This document shows, piece by piece, positions 32,881 to 36,561 of a stretch of 36,561 bases of DNA. This DNA is from Microgenomates group bacterium RIFCSPHIGHO2_01_FULL_45_11 (GTDB taxonomy: Bacteria > Patescibacteriota > Microgenomatia > UBA1400 > 2-01-FULL-45-11), in NCBI GenBank assembly GCA_001803465.1, contig MHDE01000019.1:1-36561 (forward strand). The letters are read 5' to 3'. The translations under genes were made by a program, and so were the position numbers. A model generated the notes under the pieces. That model was given only the letters and a program-made list of their open reading frames with translations. It ran no database searches and was not told the origin of the DNA. Position 1 is the first letter of the stretch. Every line of letters begins with the position of its first letter.

Positions 32881-33997
32881 TGACTACCTCCAAAATCTTT
32901 GTCGCTGATTTTTGCCAATTAAACTGCTGCAATTGCTCTTGAGCCAACTGGTTAAACTTCTTTCGCTCCTCTAAAGACAATTGTAACGCTTTCAAAAGAG
33001 TTTTTGAAATCGCTTGTGAATCTAGCGGTTCAAACAGCAATCCAGCCGCACCCACTACTTCAGGCAAAGACGCGGTCTTAGCTACTAAGGGAACTGTCCC
33101 ACACGCCATAGCCTCAAGAGCTGGAATCCCAAAACCTTCATAAATTCCAGCCATCACTACCCCTACCGCTCCGCCATACAAAGCCGGCAAATCCCCCAAT
33201 GGTACATAACCGAGCAACCGAATATTATCTGGAGTAGGAAATCTCTTTATCGCTGCCAGAATGTCATCTGCCATCCATCCCACCTTTCCTACCAACACCA
33301 GCTGCACCTCACTACTCTTCTCCACTAACACTTTAAATGCCTCGATGAGTCGGACCAAATTCTTCCTCGGTTGCAACGTACCCACATGCACAAAATAATT
33401 CTTTCTCAAACTATATTTTATTCTTACTCGCTTCACTGCTTCTTCACTCACTGGACTAAACAACTTTCGATCTACTGCCGGATACACCACTTCGATCGCA
33501 TCTCCGCTTTTACCATACCTTTCTTGAATATCTCTCTTGGTTTGCCGAGAGATAGCTATCACTTTAATCGCCTGTTTTACTGAGTATTCTGTCCAGCGCG
33601 TCAACTGCCATAAGTCTTTCTTCCTAAAGAACAAAGGATACTTTAAAAAACTCAAGTCCATCACTGCCATCACCGTTGGCACCGACGAAAATCGCGGCGC
33701 ATAATGCCCCGGGCTGAAAAATACATCTAGACGCTCGCGTCTAAGATACAGTTCCAACGGTAACCGCCACTGCGTCCATAAAAAACTCGGTGGAATCACT
33801 CTATACTGCCAACCTTCCCGCTCGATAGGTAAATCTGCCACAATGGGCGCGCTTGAATACAAAGTAAACCTGTACGGTGTTGACAACCCATAAATTGCCC
33901 TAATAACCTCAAAGGCGAACTGATTACTCCCCACCCGCTCTCTAACATTAGCCTCATTAACATCAATCCCAATATGAATCTTATTTTTGGCTTTCAT
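32864..33997 (-). CDS. GT4-family glycosyltransferase
   Basis: 377 aa. N-terminal IGIDVNEANVRERVGSNQFA, the glycine-poor variant of the GT4 acceptor loop; PRKNLVRLIEAF in the linker; donor motif AGIYEGFGIPALEAMACGTV with the EX7E glutamates. Mannosyltransferase-like in overall look, but specificity is not readable. ATG overlaps the next upstream GT4 stop by 4 bp. Confidence 0.91.
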   Translation of the reverse strand: MKAKNKIHIGIDVNEANVRERVGSNQFAFEVIRAIYGLSTPYRFTLYSSAPIVADLPIEREGWQYRVIPPSFLWTQWRLPLELYLRRERLDVFFSPGHYAPRFSSVPTVMAVMDLSFLKYPLFFRKKDLWQLTRWTEYSVKQAIKVIAISRQTKRDIQERYGKSGDAIEVVYPAVDRKLFSPVSEEAVKRVRIKYSLRKNYFVHVGTLQPRKNLVRLIEAFKVLVEKSSEVQLVLVGKVGWMADDILAAIKRFPTPDNIRLLGYVPLGDLPALYGGAVGVVMAGIYEGFGIPALEAMACGTVPLVAKTASLPEVVGAAGLLFEPLDSQAISKTLLKALQLSLEERKKFNQLAQEQLQQFNWQKSATKILEVVNGVAI

Positions 33998-35085
33998 TTC
34001 TCACTCACAACCTTCTCATATATTGCCATCGTTTCCTCTGCTGCCTTCTCCCAACTAAATAGTTTTAACCTTTCTTTGCCCAACTTAACTAATTCATCTT
34101 TTTTCTCAATCGCTCTTACTATTCCCTGCCTTATCGAATCAATTTCGTAAGGATCGATTAAAACCGCAGCTTTTCCCGCTACCTCTGGCATACTAGAAAC
34201 GTTACTGGTTACCACTGGCACCTCATAGTAAAACGCCTCCAAGATAGGCAACCCGAAACCTTCATATAACGACGGATAGGCCAAACAAATCGCTCCCGCA
34301 TACAAAGCCGCCAGGGTTTTTCCCTCGACGTAACCAGTTACAATTATTCCTTCTTTGGACTCGACCGTCTCGTAACCTGACTTTCCCACCAAAACCAAAT
34401 CAAAATCGTTTTGCAGCTTTCTCCAAGCAGAAATTAATCTTCGAATATTTTTTCGGGGTTCAAAAGACAACACTGCCAAAATATAAGGCTTACTAATTGA
34501 ATACTTTTTTTTTACATTATCAACCTCACTTTTCACAATTTTCACTTTACTCTCTTCCGACAAAGCTTCGTATACAACGTGTATTCTTTTTTCCTCGATG
34601 CTCAAAATAGATACAATATCTTTTTTGGTTGTTTCGGAAACAGCAATCACCGCCGCTGTCTCTTTTTTAATCCACTCCAACGCCATCCGATGTTGCCGCA
34701 CTATCTTCGGATTAGTATCATTGGGAAACTTAATAGCCGATAAATCATGAATCGTAGTGACCAATTTTCCACTTGTCACTTTGGGGGTATACCAATCCCA
34801 GCTATGGAAAATGTCGAGATTTCCCATAAACCACTCAATCGACAAATGCCACTTATTGAATAACAACGTACTTAACTTCGGAGGTAAAGGATAGTACTTA
34901 ATCTGCGGCATTGACGGCAAACTTGAAGCAAAACTCTTTAATAAAGGCAGCTGCCGAAATGAACCACCAAAAAGTACGTAGTCTTCTTGAGGATACAGCC
35001 TAACCAATGCCCTCACCAAATTGGTCGTATATCGTGACACTCCGGTCCCGTAAGGAATTGCCGAAACATCCCACCCAATCCGCAT
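33994..35085 (-). CDS. GT4-family glycosyltransferase
   Basis: 363 aa from the ATG at 35085. The frame is open to 35214, but homology begins at MRIGWDVSAIPYGTGVSRYT, and the longer version would overlap the upstream gene heavily. Donor motif PSLYEGFGLPILEAFYYEVP keeps both EX7E glutamates but lacks the usual Gly after the second (EAFYYEV against EAMACGT), which may alter the nucleotide-sugar pocket. A TACAAT box lies 6 nt before this ATG. Confidence 0.88.
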   Translation of the reverse strand: MRIGWDVSAIPYGTGVSRYTTNLVRALVRLYPQEDYVLFGGSFRQLPLLKSFASSLPSMPQIKYYPLPPKLSTLLFNKWHLSIEWFMGNLDIFHSWDWYTPKVTSGKLVTTIHDLSAIKFPNDTNPKIVRQHRMALEWIKKETAAVIAVSETTKKDIVSILSIEEKRIHVVYEALSEESKVKIVKSEVDNVKKKYSISKPYILAVLSFEPRKNIRRLISAWRKLQNDFDLVLVGKSGYETVESKEGIIVTGYVEGKTLAALYAGAICLAYPSLYEGFGLPILEAFYYEVPVVTSNVSSMPEVAGKAAVLIDPYEIDSIRQGIVRAIEKKDELVKLGKERLKLFSWEKAAEETMAIYEKVVSEK

Positions 35086-35091
35086 GGCCTT

Positions 35092-35097
35092 ATTGTA
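35092..35097 (-). promoter_or_regulatory. Possible -10 box of internal promoter before GT4 gene
   Basis: Minus-strand TACAAT is placed 6 nt before the GT4 ATG in the 40-bp gap following the GT-C gene. No -35 or TGn extension is visible, so the case rests on the same spacing as murE and hypC. Confidence 0.25.
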
Positions 35098-35125
35098 ACC
35101 CACTCCTGGAAAAACCGCTAATTGA

Positions 35126-36561
35126 TTATTTACTAGGCTTAAAAAGTCGGACTTTAGTAGTCGGATTATCATAAACCATCTGCCAGACTTTATATCTCTC
35201 CGGCAACTGCACATTGTGGGTCAGAACAGCCGAAACTGGCTCACCTTGGTAAAACGACTCATGGATAAAGGGGAAATTGACATAATAAAGACTATGACCA
35301 CCGATAATCAAAACGTTATCTGAAGCAGTAACATTCCTCTCAAACCAACCGTCGACATCAACAAAGACATAACTTAAATCAACATTGTTAGCTAAAAATT
35401 CTCTCTTGTCTTGCTGACCCAATATCACCGACAGATACTTAAGATTAAGGTAACCTCGAATCATTAAATTTCCAATCGCTACCAAAAAAATAAACCCCAC
35501 CATTGTTAACTTCATGTTCTTAACCGACTTTCCTACAAGCATCAAAAACGAAGTACTTACTAGCGCCCAGGCCGGTAGATATGGCACCATAAATCTGCTG
35601 CCGCCGATTCGTGGAATCAAAAACCACACCCCATATGTCAAAAGACAATAAAGACCGATAACTAGCACTGTTCGCTTCTTAAATACCACATACACGCTAA
35701 CAGGCAACATCACTAGATATAAAGGCGACATGGCCGAATCCCAACCCAGGGGTCGATTCGACAAGCGCATAAAATCTGGTACAAATTGTGTCAGCGACGG
35801 CCACTGTATTTGTCGAGTTTCTACCAACACCGGATTAAATAGAGGATAAATCGGATTGCCCGTTACCTTATAAGCCAAAATTAGCCATACTCCACCAAGA
35901 ATCACAGCCGAAAATATCACTGTCAAAGCATCTACCCATCTCCTACGCTTCGATAACACCAGTACCATCAAACTCACCACCCCTACCGTTCCCCATGCGA
36001 AAAGTTTGGTTCCAGTAGCTATACCTAAAGCCACCCCTATTCGCACCAAACCCCTATTCTCTTGATTCTGCCACCATGAAAGCAACCAAAAAAACGCCAG
36101 AGTCTCGAAAAAGGTTCGACCCAAATCCACATACGCTGATTGGGATAACCACAGCACTGAAAGATCCGTGTAAAAAATTAAAGCGGCCAAAATTGCCCCT
36201 TTTTTTCCCAGCCATCGCCGACCGTAATTAATAATCAACCCTGCGGTCAATACTCCAAACAAAAAATGAACTGACTTTGCTCCCGTTTCCCCCCCAAAAA
36301 CCAGCGCCGGCACGAACAGCATTTCCGTAAATCTCGGCAAAGCACTATGATAAAACGGTCGGTTAGGAAAAATCTCCACTCGTTCTCGCATTAAATAAAC
36401 CTTGGGGAGCGTCAAGTGGTACCACAACGAATCAAAGTTAATCTCTGGTCCCAGCGCTCCAATCAAGTTAATTACGATTGCCACCAAAAGCAACAAGCCT
36501 GAAATTTTAGTGACTTTATCTTCAAAAAATAACCTTACCAACGAATCAAACTTACCCCTCC
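35126..36561 (-). CDS. GT-C-like polytopic membrane protein (ArnT-like), 5'-truncated by window edge
   Basis: At least 478 aa; the frame is open to the window edge, so the N-terminus is incomplete (it reads RGKFDSLVRLFFEDK from the edge). About ten membrane helices. A first-loop motif INFDSLWYHLTLPKVYL holds the acidic residue expected of GT-C glycosyltransferases that use polyprenyl-phosphate sugars. A soluble C-terminal part (VDGWFERNVTASDNVLIIGG) follows. Probably adds a sugar on the outer face of the membrane. Second such gene in the cluster after 27602-29056. Confidence 0.82.
   Translation of the reverse strand, partial: RGKFDSLVRLFFEDKVTKISGLLLLVAIVINLIGALGPEINFDSLWYHLTLPKVYLMRERVEIFPNRPFYHSALPRFTEMLFVPALVFGGETGAKSVHFLFGVLTAGLIINYGRRWLGKKGAILAALIFYTDLSVLWLSQSAYVDLGRTFFETLAFFWLLSWWQNQENRGLVRIGVALGIATGTKLFAWGTVGVVSLMVLVLSKRRRWVDALTVIFSAVILGGVWLILAYKVTGNPIYPLFNPVLVETRQIQWPSLTQFVPDFMRLSNRPLGWDSAMSPLYLVMLPVSVYVVFKKRTVLVIGLYCLLTYGVWFLIPRIGGSRFMVPYLPAWALVSTSFLMLVGKSVKNMKLTMVGFIFLVAIGNLMIRGYLNLKYLSVILGQQDKREFLANNVDLSYVFVDVDGWFERNVTASDNVLIIGGHSLYYVNFPFIHESFYQGEPVSAVLTHNVQLPERYKVWQMVYDNPTTKVRLFKPSK

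Noticed and set aside
35086-35214. Longer GT4 frame beginning with a Cys/Arg-rich stretch
   Set aside because: It overlaps the C-terminal coding of the GT-C gene; GT4 homology begins at MRIGWDV.
1-36561. CRISPR array, prophage, transposon or tRNA genes
   Set aside because: No regularly spaced direct repeats, phage structural or transposase motifs, or cloverleaf-forming segments with a T-loop GTTCRA core were seen on reading.
1-36561. Alternative genetic code (UGA as glycine)
   Set aside because: TGA terminates several genes at positions consistent with family length (murC, yvcK, the GT4 gene ending at 25765).

Overview
The window looks like part of the chromosome of a streamlined, uncultured Candidate Phyla Radiation (Patescibacteria) bacterium, perhaps a Microgenomates-like lineage; that placement is an inference. 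The signs are very tight gene packing with 1-50 bp overlaps, a short MurE, a DUF4012 protein, a large glycosyltransferase arsenal and a small [NiFe] hydrogenase. TAA, TAG and TGA all act as stops, so the Gracilibacteria UGA-Gly code is not in use. All but three genes are on the minus strand. I saw no tRNA, rRNA, transposase, integrase or CRISPR array.

Region 1 (1-7059, minus) is a peptidoglycan-precursor operon. Reading with transcription, it runs hypothetical protein, murE, a GlmU-like nucleotidyltransferase/acetyltransferase, yvcK, a single-domain GlmU-type uridylyltransferase, pgeF, murC and murB (cut by the window edge). Region 2 (7094-11184) is a [NiFe]-hydrogenase island. The small and large subunits lie on the plus strand. 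A maturation protease, a DUF6390-like protein, an EamA transporter and hypC lie on the minus strand and converge on them. Region 3 (11272-14862, minus) is the start of a division/cell-wall (dcw) cluster: mraZ, a 46-aa ORF, rsmH, an ftsL-like gene and ftsI. The hydrogenase island therefore sits between two blocks of cell-wall genes.

Region 4 (15113-20921) is mixed: a plus-strand orphan, a NUDIX hydrolase, an anchored surface protein, glyS, recO and a DUF4012 protein. Region 5 (20915-36561, minus) is a surface-glycan cluster. It has a phosphoglycosyltransferase initiator, ManC, five GT4 and two GT2 glycosyltransferases, a C39-like papain-fold protein, two GT-C/ArnT-like membrane proteins, an O-antigen ligase/polymerase-like protein, an IMPase-family protein and a hexapeptide acyltransferase. 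No flippase or ABC exporter is visible.

The most unusual content is the hydrogenase. The small subunit is only 171 aa, has a tandem-Cys (NuoB-like) motif and lacks medial and distal cluster ligands. No diaphorase genes are present. The protease gene's 3' end is antisense to the part of the large-subunit gene that encodes its predicted cleavable tail. Several transcription-unit heads also carry a -10 box only 6-11 nt before the start codon, which suggests leaderless or nearly leaderless mRNAs.
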